Origin: a virus | Length of the DNA: 22,976 nucleotides | Strand: one strand, 5' to 3' | Virus record (IMG/VR): IMGVR_UViG_3300013126_002726 | Span: 1 to 22,976 of that record | Shown here: one piece after another, positions 6,494 to 14,605 of the stretch | How positions within the stretch are numbered: position 1 is the first letter of the stretch | Layout of the letters: every line of letters starts with the position of its first letter | Position numbers and translations under genes: made by a program | Notes under the pieces: model-generated | Database searches by the model: none | The model's input: only the letters and a program-made list of their open reading frames with translations | Told to the model about the DNA's origin: nothing

Positions 6494-7026
6494 ATATCTC
6501 TTTTTGATAAAATTGGGTTGTTAATTGGCCAATAGACATCAAACTCTGGATTATTCCATTTTATGTGAATTTGACTTTCTATTGGAACATAAGATTTTGT
6601 TAGTTTATAATGAAAAATACATTCATCTGATATAACTAGATGGGCATTTACACATCCTGCTGGTACCAATACTTGTAATCTATTTTTATCATTTAACTGA
6701 AAATATTGAATGTTTTTATATGTAGAAGAATTTGGTCTTGTATCTATTACTACAAAATATACACTGCCTTTTAGTACGTCAATTAGTTTCCAATTTTCTT
6801 TATCGCCGTGAAATCCTCTTAATACATTTTTTGTTGAGTTTGAGAAAGAATCAATAACAAATTTTAAATCTTTGTCTTTCAACTCTGGGATTGATTTTAT
6901 AAGTGAAGAATAGTGTTCTTCATTGTATGTTTCAAAGTTTTCTCCTCTATGGTCATAGAAAGAATCTGGTTGTATTACAATTAAATCGTTTATGATTTTA
7001 CTGAGTTCTTTTATTTTAGATTTCAT
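6490..7026 (-). CDS. RmlC-like nucleotide-sugar 3,5-epimerase (cupin)
   Basis: The 178-residue protein has the length and signature order of dTDP-4-dehydrorhamnose 3,5-epimerase. It has FYDHRGENFETYN near the start, NVLRGFHGDK with the catalytic-type His, GSVYFVVIDTRPNSSTYK, LQVLVPAGCVNAHLV, YKLTKSYVP with the conserved Tyr, and a C-terminal VYWPINNPILSKRD. RmlC-type enzymes epimerise 4-keto-6-deoxy nucleotide sugars at C3 and/or C5. In this operon the neighbour upstream is a ColD-like 3-dehydratase, so the substrate may be a 3-deoxy-4-keto sugar, where only C5 would be epimerised. ATGA overlaps lie at both ends. No rmlA, rmlB or rmlD partner is present in the window. Confidence 0.8.
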   Translation of the reverse strand: MKSKIKELSKIINDLIVIQPDSFYDHRGENFETYNEEHYSSLIKSIPELKDKDLKFVIDSFSNSTKNVLRGFHGDKENWKLIDVLKGSVYFVVIDTRPNSSTYKNIQYFQLNDKNRLQVLVPAGCVNAHLVISDECIFHYKLTKSYVPIESQIHIKWNNPEFDVYWPINNPILSKRDI

Positions 7027-8198
7027 ATATTGTTTAATACATTTAGTAAAGTATCAATTTTATCCCGTTGTAATCCTGGATAATTTCCAATATACCAACT
7101 AAAGTTATGAACATGATCTACAACTTTGAAATCGTCATAATTAATTTTAAAATGTTTTTTAATGTATGGTTGACGAAGTTGATTTCCGCCTCCAGACATA
7201 CCTTTTCTGAATTCTATTGCATTTTCTTTTAGTCTTAATTCTACATTTAGACTTGTAACGACTGATGAATCTTTTAATATTACTGTAAATGCATAATTAC
7301 ATTGTCCTTCTAGTTCTAAATCAGTAATATATTTTGATGAATCCAACTTACTCATAAAGTAGTTGTAATTATCTATTCTCTTTTTATTATTATTATCTAG
7401 TTTCTTTAATTGAGATAGTCCTAGAACAGCATTGAGTTCGGTACTTCTAAAGTTATGAGACGGACGCAAGAATATAAAATCTTTATTGAGATCTGGATTT
7501 TTATTGATAATTTCATTTCTCATAGATTCATTAGTCATTTCTCTGATCATTCCATGAGATCTTAATGCTCTGCAAATTTGATAAAACCGTTCATTGTCGG
7601 TACAAATCATTCCACCTTCTATTGTAGACATATGATGCGCAAAGTAAAAACTGAAGTTGCTTACAAATCCGTATGTTCCTACCTTTTTACCTTTAAATGT
7701 AGTTCCGTGAGATTCGCATACATCTTCAATTAGATGGATATTATTTTCTTTACAAATGTTCAATAGTTCATCAGTCAATCCATTAATACCAAGAACGTGA
7801 GTCAAGAATATTGCTCTAGTTTTAGGTGTAATTAATTTTTTTAGTTTTTCTAAATCAAACGACAGATTCTTTAGGTTTATATCACAGAATACAGGAGTAA
7901 ATTTACTAAATATTACGGAAGAAACATCTGATATCCATGTCAACGGTGGCAAGATTACTTCTCCATCTTCATATAGTTCATTTAATGCTAATATGGTCAA
8001 TTCGTTTGCACTAGCACCACTATTAACCATTAAGTTATATTTTGTGCCTAACCATTGTCCCCATACATTTTCAAATTCAACTACTTTAGGACCATTAGTT
8101 AATTTTGGTATGGGTGTTTGACTAAGAAAATTAATTAGTGAATTGATATCTTCTTTATCAATATTGTCTTCCATTAATGGTAGATAAAAGTTGTTCAT
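7023..8198 (-). CDS. ColD/RfbH-like PLP (PMP)-dependent sugar 3-dehydratase, DegT family
   Basis: The 391-residue protein has the DegT/DnrJ/EryC1 fold: SGASANE (60-66) in the phosphate-binding loop, the cofactor-stacking W88, and ED159 contacting the pyridine nitrogen. Aminotransferases of this family have Lys in SFYPTK. Here the segment reads SFYFAHHMSTIEGG, placing H188 at the Lys position. That swap, with AHH(M/I)(T/S), is the hallmark of GDP-4-keto-6-deoxymannose 3-dehydratase ColD and of the E1/RfbH CDP-sugar 3-dehydrases. These enzymes use PMP and His to remove the C3 hydroxyl. The length matches ColD (388), not the longer [2Fe-2S] E1 enzyme (437). I therefore call a 3-deoxysugar-forming dehydratase, not an aminotransferase. 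ATGA overlaps link it to RmlC-like and nucleotidyltransferase genes. Confidence 0.8.
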   Translation of the reverse strand: MNNFYLPLMEDNIDKEDINSLINFLSQTPIPKLTNGPKVVEFENVWGQWLGTKYNLMVNSGASANELTILALNELYEDGEVILPPLTWISDVSSVIFSKFTPVFCDINLKNLSFDLEKLKKLITPKTRAIFLTHVLGINGLTDELLNICKENNIHLIEDVCESHGTTFKGKKVGTYGFVSNFSFYFAHHMSTIEGGMICTDNERFYQICRALRSHGMIREMTNESMRNEIINKNPDLNKDFIFLRPSHNFRSTELNAVLGLSQLKKLDNNNKKRIDNYNYFMSKLDSSKYITDLELEGQCNYAFTVILKDSSVVTSLNVELRLKENAIEFRKGMSGGGNQLRQPYIKKHFKINYDDFKVVDHVHNFSWYIGNYPGLQRDKIDTLLNVLNNI

Positions 8199-8617
8199 AG
8201 TTTTGTTAATAACTCACTTGATGAATATATTTTTGGTAAATCTAGAATTGATTCTATTATTCCTACTTCTTTACATACGTCAGATTCAGAAGTGACTAAA
8301 TTAGAACCTTTTCTATCTCCACTATTAAAAAATATCAAGCAATCTTCTTTATATTTATTTTTTAAGTGTCTAAGAGTTTGACATTGAGTTTTATCTTTGT
8401 CAATAGAAATAAATACTTCATCTACCGATTTCAAATTAAATATAATTTTTGAACGATGATTTTCGTCCATGAATTCTTTTGTTCCTTTTAATTGTCTTTG
8501 ATAGTCGTTATTAATTACAGCTATTAACTTGTCACAGTTTTGTTTTGCTGCATTTATATATTCAATATGACCATAATGAACTGGATTAAAATAACCTGAT
8601 ACAATTCCTATTTTCAT
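8195..8617 (-). CDS. HxGH-motif nucleotidyltransferase (TagD/RfaE2-like cytidylyltransferase)
   Basis: The 140-residue protein is a compact Rossmann-type nucleotidyltransferase. SGYFNPVHYGHIEYI (7-21) has the HxGH motif that binds the NTP, and SGDRKG (99-104) resembles the GGDR of RfaE2. YSSSELL (131-137) stands at the usual ISS(T/S)xI(R/V) position but lacks its final Arg. The length equals glycerol-3-phosphate cytidylyltransferase or the RfaE2 domain. It should transfer CMP or AMP to a sugar-1-phosphate or polyol phosphate. It stands directly after the GHMP kinase (3-base gap), so the pair could phosphorylate and then activate the same sugar. The nucleotide and the substrate are not decided by the sequence. 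Confidence 0.75.
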   Translation of the reverse strand: MKIGIVSGYFNPVHYGHIEYINAAKQNCDKLIAVINNDYQRQLKGTKEFMDENHRSKIIFNLKSVDEVFISIDKDKTQCQTLRHLKNKYKEDCLIFFNSGDRKGSNLVTSESDVCKEVGIIESILDLPKIYSSSELLTKL

Positions 8618-8620
8618 AAT

Positions 8621-9583
8621 TTAACTAGAAAAAATTTCTGATGTTCCTGTTTTATCAAAATTAAATTCTAATATATTACCGTTGTATTTTTCTACTATTT
8701 TATTTTTTACGATTGGGTCTGAAATTACCAATACAAATCCACAACCTCCACTTCCTAATAATTTTGCTCCATATGCACCTATTGACATAACATCATCAAT
8801 GATTTCTTTTATTTTATCATTTGAAATTAACGGAGATATTTTTTCTTTATTGATCCAACTTTGATAAAGCAATTCTCCTATTGTTTTAATATCTTCTTTT
8901 AAAAATGAAGAATAAGATAATTTAGATAATTCTAAAATATTTAGCTTGTTTTCAATATCATTTTCATGAGATTTTGCTATTTTGTCTGTATTTCGTTGTT
9001 CGTATGTATATATTAGTGTAAATGATTTTTGTAATTCTTCAATAAATTCTTCTGTTATAGGTAAAGGTTTAACAAAAAAATCTCCGTTTTTATTTATTTC
9101 AATTGAATTTAGTCCTTTTGCAAATGGCCAAATTTGATCTTGTATTCCTCCACTTTCTTTTAAAATTTCTCTTTCAATGTGAATTGCGGATTTGACAATT
9201 TCTTTTTTGTTAATAGATTTATTTTGAAGTTTATGTATCAAATAAGACATTCCTACACAATATGTAGAAGATCCACCTAAACCTGTTCTCGCAGGTATAT
9301 CAGAATATGAAAAAAATTCAATTGGTGTATTAATACTATGATAGTTTAATGTTTCTCTTATTAATGGATTTTGTATTTGTTCTATTGTATCAACCAATTC
9401 GTATTTAGAATATGTACATAAATACTGTTTTGAGAGTATAGAAGGTCTATATCTCATTGATAAATAACAATATTTATTTATACTAGCACCAATAATGAAT
9501 GATCCGTATTTTTCATAGAATCCTTTATAGTCTGTAGATCCTCCGAATAAAGATATTCTAAATGGTGATTTAACTATTGTCAT
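8621..9583 (-). CDS. GHMP-family sugar kinase (HddA-like)
   Basis: The 320-residue protein is a GHMP kinase of the type seen in D-glycero-alpha-D-manno-heptose-7-phosphate kinase (HddA) and related anomeric sugar kinases. Motif 1 is SPFRISLFGGSTDY (6-19). Motif 2, the phosphate loop, is ARTGLGGSSTY (98-108). GGIQDQIWPFAKGLNSIE (145-162) is the HddA-like Q-D-Q segment, and the motif-3 region is GAKLLGSGGCGFVLVIS near the C-terminus. It would make a sugar-1-phosphate using ATP. A GGAG about 10 bases before the ATG (inside the preceding gene's end) is one of the few plausible Shine-Dalgarno sites here. The neighbouring nucleotidyltransferase is a natural next step. Confidence 0.8.
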   Translation of the reverse strand: MTIVKSPFRISLFGGSTDYKGFYEKYGSFIIGASINKYCYLSMRYRPSILSKQYLCTYSKYELVDTIEQIQNPLIRETLNYHSINTPIEFFSYSDIPARTGLGGSSTYCVGMSYLIHKLQNKSINKKEIVKSAIHIEREILKESGGIQDQIWPFAKGLNSIEINKNGDFFVKPLPITEEFIEELQKSFTLIYTYEQRNTDKIAKSHENDIENKLNILELSKLSYSSFLKEDIKTIGELLYQSWINKEKISPLISNDKIKEIIDDVMSIGAYGAKLLGSGGCGFVLVISDPIVKNKIVEKYNGNILEFNFDKTGTSEIFSS

Positions 9584-9584
9584 A

Positions 9585-10121
9585 TTATTTTTCTCCGTAA
9601 TAATCTCCCCACTCGACTAATATAGTAGATCTGTTATCGGTTCTTTCATATGCATATTGAAATGATTCAAAGATTTGATATGGTTCGTCCAGTCTAATGA
9701 TATCGACTGTATCACACATTGATCTGAATCCTCCTGTAAAATCACTTATATGTTGGTGTTGAGGATGTAACGGACGTTGAGATCCTATAGAAGTTCTGAT
9801 AATTACTTTTGGTTTATATCCACCATCTGACATTATTTTCATTTTATCTAGATGATTTACCAATTGATTTGCAGCTAATAATAGAAAATTCCATCTAGGA
9901 TAGATAGAAATAGGAACGGTTCCGTTTAATGCCATTCCAATTGTCATTCCCATTTGCATGTCCTCGTTGACTGGCATTTCTAATAGTTTAGATCTATCTA
10001 CATCTTTCAACGTATTTGTCATACCAGTACCGGCATATTCTACTGCTTGACCTAAAAACAAAGTGTTTTCTTTAGCTGCTAACCAATCCATTGATCTTTT
10101 TAGTTCGTCAAAATATTTCAT
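9585..10121 (-). CDS. TPP-dependent enzyme, E1 beta-like small subunit
   Basis: The start is placed at 10121, four bases after the alpha subunit stop. An in-frame ATG at 10226 would run 101 bases into alpha, and the extra residues do not look like this family. The 178-residue protein resembles the Pyr-domain (beta) half of pyruvate/acetoin dehydrogenase E1. MPVNEDMQMGMTIGMALNG (49-67) holds the Glu (E53) that activates thiamine. PISIYPRWNFLLLAANQL matches the family's region facing alpha, and HPQHQHISDF matches the loop of active-site His residues. It ends without the C-terminal transketolase domain, being half the usual ~330 residues. It should form an alpha2beta2-type complex with the adjacent alpha subunit and carry out a 2-carbon ketol or acyl transfer; the substrate is unknown. 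Confidence 0.75.
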   Translation of the reverse strand: MKYFDELKRSMDWLAAKENTLFLGQAVEYAGTGMTNTLKDVDRSKLLEMPVNEDMQMGMTIGMALNGTVPISIYPRWNFLLLAANQLVNHLDKMKIMSDGGYKPKVIIRTSIGSQRPLHPQHQHISDFTGGFRSMCDTVDIIRLDEPYQIFESFQYAYERTDNRSTILVEWGDYYGEK

Positions 10122-10125
10122 AATA

Positions 10126-10731
10126 TTAAAATTGAATTCTTTTGCCTGCTCCAGCGTGTGGATATTTTGTTTCGTACTTGTAATATTTAATTTTGCGTGT
10201 TTCTCTTGTAAAGAATAATTCATCACAATTCCAAACTTTTAATGTGTCTGTACAAACGGATTTGCCATTATCTTCTATTACATAAGTAATTGGTAAGTCA
10301 TGATTTACAGAATATTTCCAATTTTCAAAAAAGGTTCCCGTTTCTGATGTCATATCACCAACGAAACACCATACTTTTTCATTTGATTTCTTTCTTTTAA
10401 TGTCTAATGCTACTCCTGTTGCGATAGGAATATTGCCTGTTACAATTGCAGATGAATAAATTTTATATTCTGGATAACATAATGTAATTGATTTACCTTT
10501 AAGAATGTCTGATTTAACTGTTTCCGGTGGAACTCCTTTCAATAAGCATTGATAATGAGATCTCCATGTACAAAAAACCCAATCATTTTCTTCTACATTA
10601 TTAAATATTTCAATCATTTGTGATTCATTTCCGGAATACAAATGTACGGGCGCTTTAATTTTTGAATTATTAAATTCTTCTGCAATATTTTCTTCAAATG
10701 AAATCAAATCTGTTGATGTATACTTTTTCAT
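10126..10731 (-). CDS. TPP-dependent enzyme, E1 alpha-like small subunit
   Basis: The 201-residue protein resembles the PP-domain (alpha) half of pyruvate/acetoin dehydrogenase E1. It has VHLYSGNESQ near 29-38 and FCTWRSHYQCLLKG (53-66), matching the tyRsHg-kG family motif. The TPP/metal motif starts at GD 125-126 and ends at EDN 153-155, the expected spacing of about 30. It lacks the ~100 or more C-terminal residues of the usual ~330-residue subunit. It lies directly upstream of the beta subunit with a 4-base gap, so both should be made together. In a sugar locus a TPP enzyme can add a 2-carbon branch to a keto sugar, as proposed for split E1-like genes in avilamycin synthesis. That role here is inference. 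Confidence 0.75.
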   Translation of the reverse strand: MKKYTSTDLISFEENIAEEFNNSKIKAPVHLYSGNESQMIEIFNNVEENDWVFCTWRSHYQCLLKGVPPETVKSDILKGKSITLCYPEYKIYSSAIVTGNIPIATGVALDIKRKKSNEKVWCFVGDMTSETGTFFENWKYSVNHDLPITYVIEDNGKSVCTDTLKVWNCDELFFTRETRKIKYYKYETKYPHAGAGKRIQF

Positions 10732-10748
10732 ATAATCTATATAGTAAT

Positions 10749-11546
10749 TTAAAACATCAAATATTTATTTCTATTTAATTTCATGATATTATAAATTGTA
10801 TTCCATTTATCGACCATTCGATTGTCAATTTGAACTTTACTATTTTCTGATGCTTCGGCAACTCTTTTTGATATATCATCAATTTCGCTTTTTTTATTAT
10901 GAATAGAATAATGATTAACTCCAAATATTGAAGTAAAATCTAAAATTGCAACATTTGTTGCTTGCATCACCATAAAATTCAAACATGTATCTGCGCTCCA
11001 GGTTGGTATTTCTTTTGGATAAAATTCTCCTAAATCATTACAATAATTTGAAGACAACAATGGAAAACAACAACTTGAATCCATTGGATTTACATTGTCA
11101 TCTGAAATCCAATGTGTATCATCTGATATACGAATATAATAATATAAATTATTTTCATCTATATCTTTATAAACATTGCGGTCACATTGTTGTAAACCAA
11201 GATGTAAAAGTTCGTCCCAATTTTCCGTTTTGATTTCACAATCGTTTCCTAAAATCCATGTAAAATATGATTTGCTTCTTAATTTTAAACCCAAATCATA
11301 ATAATCATTTGGTAAATCTAAATTTTCTTTTTGCTTTCTACAAATATAATAGAAATCATAAGTTAATGTACTGGAAATAGAATTAAAAAAATTAATTGTA
11401 TCCGTATCATCTTGATCTACTATTGAAATTACTTCAATTGCAGACTTGTCTTTTGTTTTTTCTTCTATAGAAATTAATAATTTTTTTACCAAATCCAATC
11501 TTGACCGTGATGGAAATATAATTGATACTAATTTAGTTTTTTTCAT
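10749..11546 (-). CDS. GT-A-fold glycosyltransferase (GT2-like)
   Basis: The start at 11546 is preferred over the in-frame ATG at 11570 because AGAGGA stands 4 bases before it, a good Shine-Dalgarno in a region where most genes have none. It also shortens the overlap with the upstream oxygenase gene to 14 bases. The 265-residue product begins with a family-2-like strand (LVSIIFPSRSRLDLVKKLL), then EVISIVDQDD, and has WILGNDCEI (98-105) at the nucleotide-sugar/metal site. The C-terminal half (IPTWSADTCLNFMVMQAT) looks like the acceptor side. It probably transfers a sugar at the inner face of the membrane. Donor and acceptor are unknown. Confidence 0.7.
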   Translation of the reverse strand: MKKTKLVSIIFPSRSRLDLVKKLLISIEEKTKDKSAIEVISIVDQDDTDTINFFNSISSTLTYDFYYICRKQKENLDLPNDYYDLGLKLRSKSYFTWILGNDCEIKTENWDELLHLGLQQCDRNVYKDIDENNLYYYIRISDDTHWISDDNVNPMDSSCCFPLLSSNYCNDLGEFYPKEIPTWSADTCLNFMVMQATNVAILDFTSIFGVNHYSIHNKKSEIDDISKRVAEASENSKVQIDNRMVDKWNTIYNIMKLNRNKYLMF

Positions 11547-12396
11547 AAAATCCTCTGAACATATATTCATTGTGGGGTGTTTTTGGTATTATATCAAACA
11601 ATGTTTCTTTAGAAATTTTAAAATTATTATTTCCATCGTGAAAATGCATATTATTTAAATACAATCCGTATCTCCACCATACCAACAATCTATTGCCTTG
11701 TTGCAAAGGTTGTCCTCTATGAATCGCAAATGTGTCAGCTAATATTGCTGTTCCTGCTTTTCCTGTTATAACATTTTCTTTTCCATTTTCTTCACCGTCT
11801 TTTGTTCTTGAATAATAAACATGAGGGCCATTTGATTCATCGATGTCTGTTAAATAAATAAAAAATGCGAGAAATTTAAAATCATCGTGATCTCTATGAT
11901 TATTTTGAGTGCCATATATACCACCTTTAATTTTATGCCACCAACAATTGATTGAATACATAGTAGGAAATGAACCTAAATAAGATTGTGCTAGTGATAC
12001 TATGTGTGGATCTATAAGTTTATCTAGAATTGTATTATTTTGTAGTAATACATTAGGTTCATAACTAAAAGTTGAATATTCGTATGAATCATCCCAGTTT
12101 CTTAATTTTTTGTCACTATATTTAGCGACATGTGCATTGTATCCTTGTTTATTTTTTAAATAAAACAAGATATTGTCGATTTCATTTTTATTTAAATAGT
12201 TGTCAAATTTTATAAATCCGTCTTTATTTAAAGTATCCAATTCTTCTTGTGTATGTGTAATTGGGACTTGCGGTACATATGAATTTACAATTTTATTTAT
12301 ATATTTTGTTGCTTCATTTCTTAACCCGACATTTAAATACATATGAATGTCATTCTTATCGAAATTTTTATGTATTTCCGATTCTATGATATTCAT
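11533..12396 (-). CDS. phytanoyl-CoA dioxygenase-type Fe(II)/2-oxoglutarate oxygenase
   Basis: The 287-residue protein carries the PhyH-family core. NNHRDHDDFKFLAFFIYL (165-182) holds the iron-binding H-x-D, and DIDESNGPHVYY (184-195) is the typical following strand. AIHRGQP (224-230) gives the distal iron-binding His, and a following Arg in LLVWWRYG should bind 2-oxoglutarate. These enzymes hydroxylate, desaturate or epimerise small molecules with O2 and 2-oxoglutarate. Relatives are frequent in polysaccharide and natural-product loci. The first ~45 residues are not part of the usual domain. It starts one base after the upstream methyltransferase stop. The substrate may be a sugar, a lipid part or a polyamine; the sequence does not say. 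Confidence 0.75.
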   Translation of the reverse strand: MNIIESEIHKNFDKNDIHMYLNVGLRNEATKYINKIVNSYVPQVPITHTQEELDTLNKDGFIKFDNYLNKNEIDNILFYLKNKQGYNAHVAKYSDKKLRNWDDSYEYSTFSYEPNVLLQNNTILDKLIDPHIVSLAQSYLGSFPTMYSINCWWHKIKGGIYGTQNNHRDHDDFKFLAFFIYLTDIDESNGPHVYYSRTKDGEENGKENVITGKAGTAILADTFAIHRGQPLQQGNRLLVWWRYGLYLNNMHFHDGNNNFKISKETLFDIIPKTPHNEYMFRGFYEKN

Positions 12397-12397
12397 A

Positions 12398-12970
12398 TTA
12401 TTTGTTATATATAAAACCTACACCTCTATTACTGCCATTGGCTTGATTGTTATATTCAACACGATGTGAATTACTCCAGTTAGTCAATGATTCTTTAATA
12501 AATTCGTAAGTAAATGGTTGATTGTTATATGTATCAAATCCTAACTCTGGATGATTCGGTACAAGAAAATCGTGTACAATAATAATTCCTTTGTTCTTAG
12601 GGAGTATTTTAATTTCATCATTAATTGGCCAATAACTTTCCCAATGTGCATCTAAAAAGAAAATTGTATGTTCCACATCAATACTGTCAATAATTGAAGA
12701 CAAAACTTGTGGAGAATTTCCCACATACAATTTTACATTTGTTCTGTTTGAATTGTCAATTCTGTTTTTTGCAATTGATATTGATTCTTCTAATATATCA
12801 ATTCCGATTACTTTTTCTACCAAATTAGAAAATTCAAGTGTAGATCTACCTTCGTGTACTCCGGTTTCTACAATTGTATTTATATCATATTCTTTTATTA
12901 TATCAATGAATTTTTGTTTTAAAAAAGTGTCGTCTAATGCGTATTTTCCGTATGTATTTATTAATGGCAT
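12398..12970 (-). CDS. class I SAM-dependent methyltransferase
   Basis: The 190-residue protein has a Rossmann methyltransferase core. IVETGVHEGRSTLEFS (33-48) is the SAM-binding motif, VIGIDI (54-59) carries the acidic ribose-binding residue, and VEHTIFFLDAHWESYWP near 99-115 resembles the acidic strand of Methyltransf_24-like sugar or cephalosporin-type enzymes. IIIVHDFLVPNHPELGF follows. It probably O-methylates a sugar of the glycan. The ATG at 12970 is preceded by an A/T run and by a 91-base gap, the longest gap between genes inside the leftward array, so an internal promoter there is possible. It is separated by one base from the oxygenase gene. Confidence 0.7.
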   Translation of the reverse strand: MPLINTYGKYALDDTFLKQKFIDIIKEYDINTIVETGVHEGRSTLEFSNLVEKVIGIDILEESISIAKNRIDNSNRTNVKLYVGNSPQVLSSIIDSIDVEHTIFFLDAHWESYWPINDEIKILPKNKGIIIVHDFLVPNHPELGFDTYNNQPFTYEFIKESLTNWSNSHRVEYNNQANGSNRGVGFIYNK

Positions 12971-12978
12971 ATATTTTT

Positions 12979-13061
12979 TTATTGTTTTAAAAAGTTTATT
13001 AGATATCTTTCGTTTGTTAGGTATCTTATTATTGAATTTGGATTATTCCAAAATAGATATA
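12979..13061 (-). other. protein-like remnant in the gap, possible frameshifted tail of the radical SAM gene
   Basis: One frame of this gap, not the frame of the upstream radical SAM gene, reads a plausible protein ending. It includes IIYLFWNN and then PNSIIRYLTNERYLINF, stopping at TAA 12979-12981 just before the methyltransferase start. It has no ATG of its own and opens right after in-frame stops near the end of the radical SAM gene. A single missing base near 13065-13070 would join the two frames. The gap also contains the near-palindrome TTTGGATTATTCCAAA (13037-13052). It may be a vestige or chance. Confidence 0.3.
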
Positions 13062-14600
13062 TTATTTGGTATTATCATAATTTATAATTTTTCTATTTAA
13101 TTTTACCTTCAACATATTCGTGATATTATCGACTGCAATTTGTCCGAATTTATTTTTAATTTTTTCTAAAAACGGACCATATGAATGATATTCATCGAAT
13201 GCTTTGTCTCTAAATTCTAATATTTCTGCTGCGGTTAAAGTTTCGGTTGAAAGAGGAAATGTTTCATATCCATGAAATGAATATCCTTCGTATGTACTTG
13301 GTAATGGAACACCATTATTTAATGCATCTTTATATAATTGACTTCCTGGTAATGCCATCGCAGCATATGCATTCCAACCAAATGTGCATAATTCTTTAGA
13401 TAACTCCAAAGTTTTATTCATACTTTCCTTTGTATCTCCTGGCAAACCAAAAATATAATTTGCCATTACTTCAATATCCGCATCATGTACTTGTTGAATT
13501 ACTCTACGAATATCTACTTCTTCAAATTTTCCTTTTGATACTTCCAATCTTACTGATTTATCGGCACTTTCAATTCCTAATGCCAACCATTTAATGCCTG
13601 CGGATCTTACCAATTTCAACAATTCTGGATCTCTTACAGTATCAATTCTTGAATATGCCCACATTCTTAATTTGTCACCATAACCTCTATCTCGTAACAT
13701 TTCACACAAAGGTGCATAATATTTTTTATTTAACAAAAACATTTCATCTGTAATTTTGATTGTATATACTCCAAGTTCAATCAATTTGTCAAATTCATTA
13801 ATAATGAACTGTGGACTCCAATAACGCATATTACTATAATTACTAGCTACTCCAACTTCTTCATTGTCATTTCTATTTAAAATGTTAATCATGCAAAAAT
13901 TACAAGCAAATTGACATCCCAATGAAGTTTGAATTGCAGCATATGGTGTTCTATTTTCTAATTTATATTCTGCGTGCCACATTGGAGAACGGTATAAATC
14001 CAATGGTTTTTCTTTATATGGCAACAAATCCCATGCGTATCCTGGCAAATCAACATCCATTCTATTATTAGGCACAGATTTTTCTGGAGGATTCATTACA
14101 ATATTTGAACCATTTCTCCAAACTATACCATTTATTGATTTTAAATCATTAAAATTTGGTTGTTTTAAAAGATTTCTCAATGCATATACGGCTTCATTAG
14201 TGAATCCAAAGTCGATAGAACATTCGTCTTTTAATGTTTTAATTGGTAATGCTTGTATATATGATCCTACAAATGCAATTGGTGTAGATATTCCTTTTTC
14301 TTTTATGTATTTAGACATAAAAGTTGCGCCGGACATATTAACGGTACCTGCATTTACATTTTGTCCATATACAACAAAACACAATAGTCTTGGATTTAAA
14401 GATTTGATCCTATCAATGACTAAATCTTTATCAAGTCGTTCTGCGTTAATATCAAGAATATCTACTTTATTACCATCGGATCTACAAGACTGTGCTAACA
14501 AAAGTGCCCATGTAGGTGGTTCTATTGCCGAATATGTTTCTGATAATCCTTGATAAATTCCTGTGGAATTGCCTGGTGAAATGAATAATACATCAATCAT
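13062..14600 (-). CDS. B12-binding-domain radical SAM enzyme
   Basis: The 512-residue protein has an N-terminal cobalamin-binding-like Rossmann domain (about 1-145: VLFISPGNS at 4-12, then KVDILDINAE and FVVYGQN). A radical SAM core follows, with C229-x3-C233-x2-C236 in GCQFACNFCM, the [4Fe-4S] ligands. IKITDEMFLLN, LRMWAYSRID, LALGIESADKSV and VMANYIFGLPGDT are the usual later strands of the barrel. Relatives carry out methylation at unreactive carbons or other radical steps, and many lie in LPS or antibiotic sugar loci. The DxH-x2-G motif of classical B12 domains is not evident, so cobalamin binding itself is uncertain. It lies 5 bases downstream of a methyltransferase gene. The 3' end may be frameshifted, as noted for the following gap. 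Confidence 0.8.
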   Translation of the reverse strand: MIDVLFISPGNSTGIYQGLSETYSAIEPPTWALLLAQSCRSDGNKVDILDINAERLDKDLVIDRIKSLNPRLLCFVVYGQNVNAGTVNMSGATFMSKYIKEKGISTPIAFVGSYIQALPIKTLKDECSIDFGFTNEAVYALRNLLKQPNFNDLKSINGIVWRNGSNIVMNPPEKSVPNNRMDVDLPGYAWDLLPYKEKPLDLYRSPMWHAEYKLENRTPYAAIQTSLGCQFACNFCMINILNRNDNEEVGVASNYSNMRYWSPQFIINEFDKLIELGVYTIKITDEMFLLNKKYYAPLCEMLRDRGYGDKLRMWAYSRIDTVRDPELLKLVRSAGIKWLALGIESADKSVRLEVSKGKFEEVDIRRVIQQVHDADIEVMANYIFGLPGDTKESMNKTLELSKELCTFGWNAYAAMALPGSQLYKDALNNGVPLPSTYEGYSFHGYETFPLSTETLTAAEILEFRDKAFDEYHSYGPFLEKIKNKFGQIAVDNITNMLKVKLNRKIINYDNTK

Positions 14601-14605
14601 ATATT

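Noticed and set aside
7023-8198. DegT-family sugar aminotransferase
   Set aside because: The lysine needed to hold PLP is His188 here, within the AHHM context of ColD/E1-type dehydratases.
9585-10226. E1 beta reading frame extended upstream to ATG 10226
   Set aside because: The extra 35 codons lie over the 3' end of the alpha gene in another frame and do not resemble the family; ATG 10121 begins where the homology begins, 4 bases after the alpha stop.
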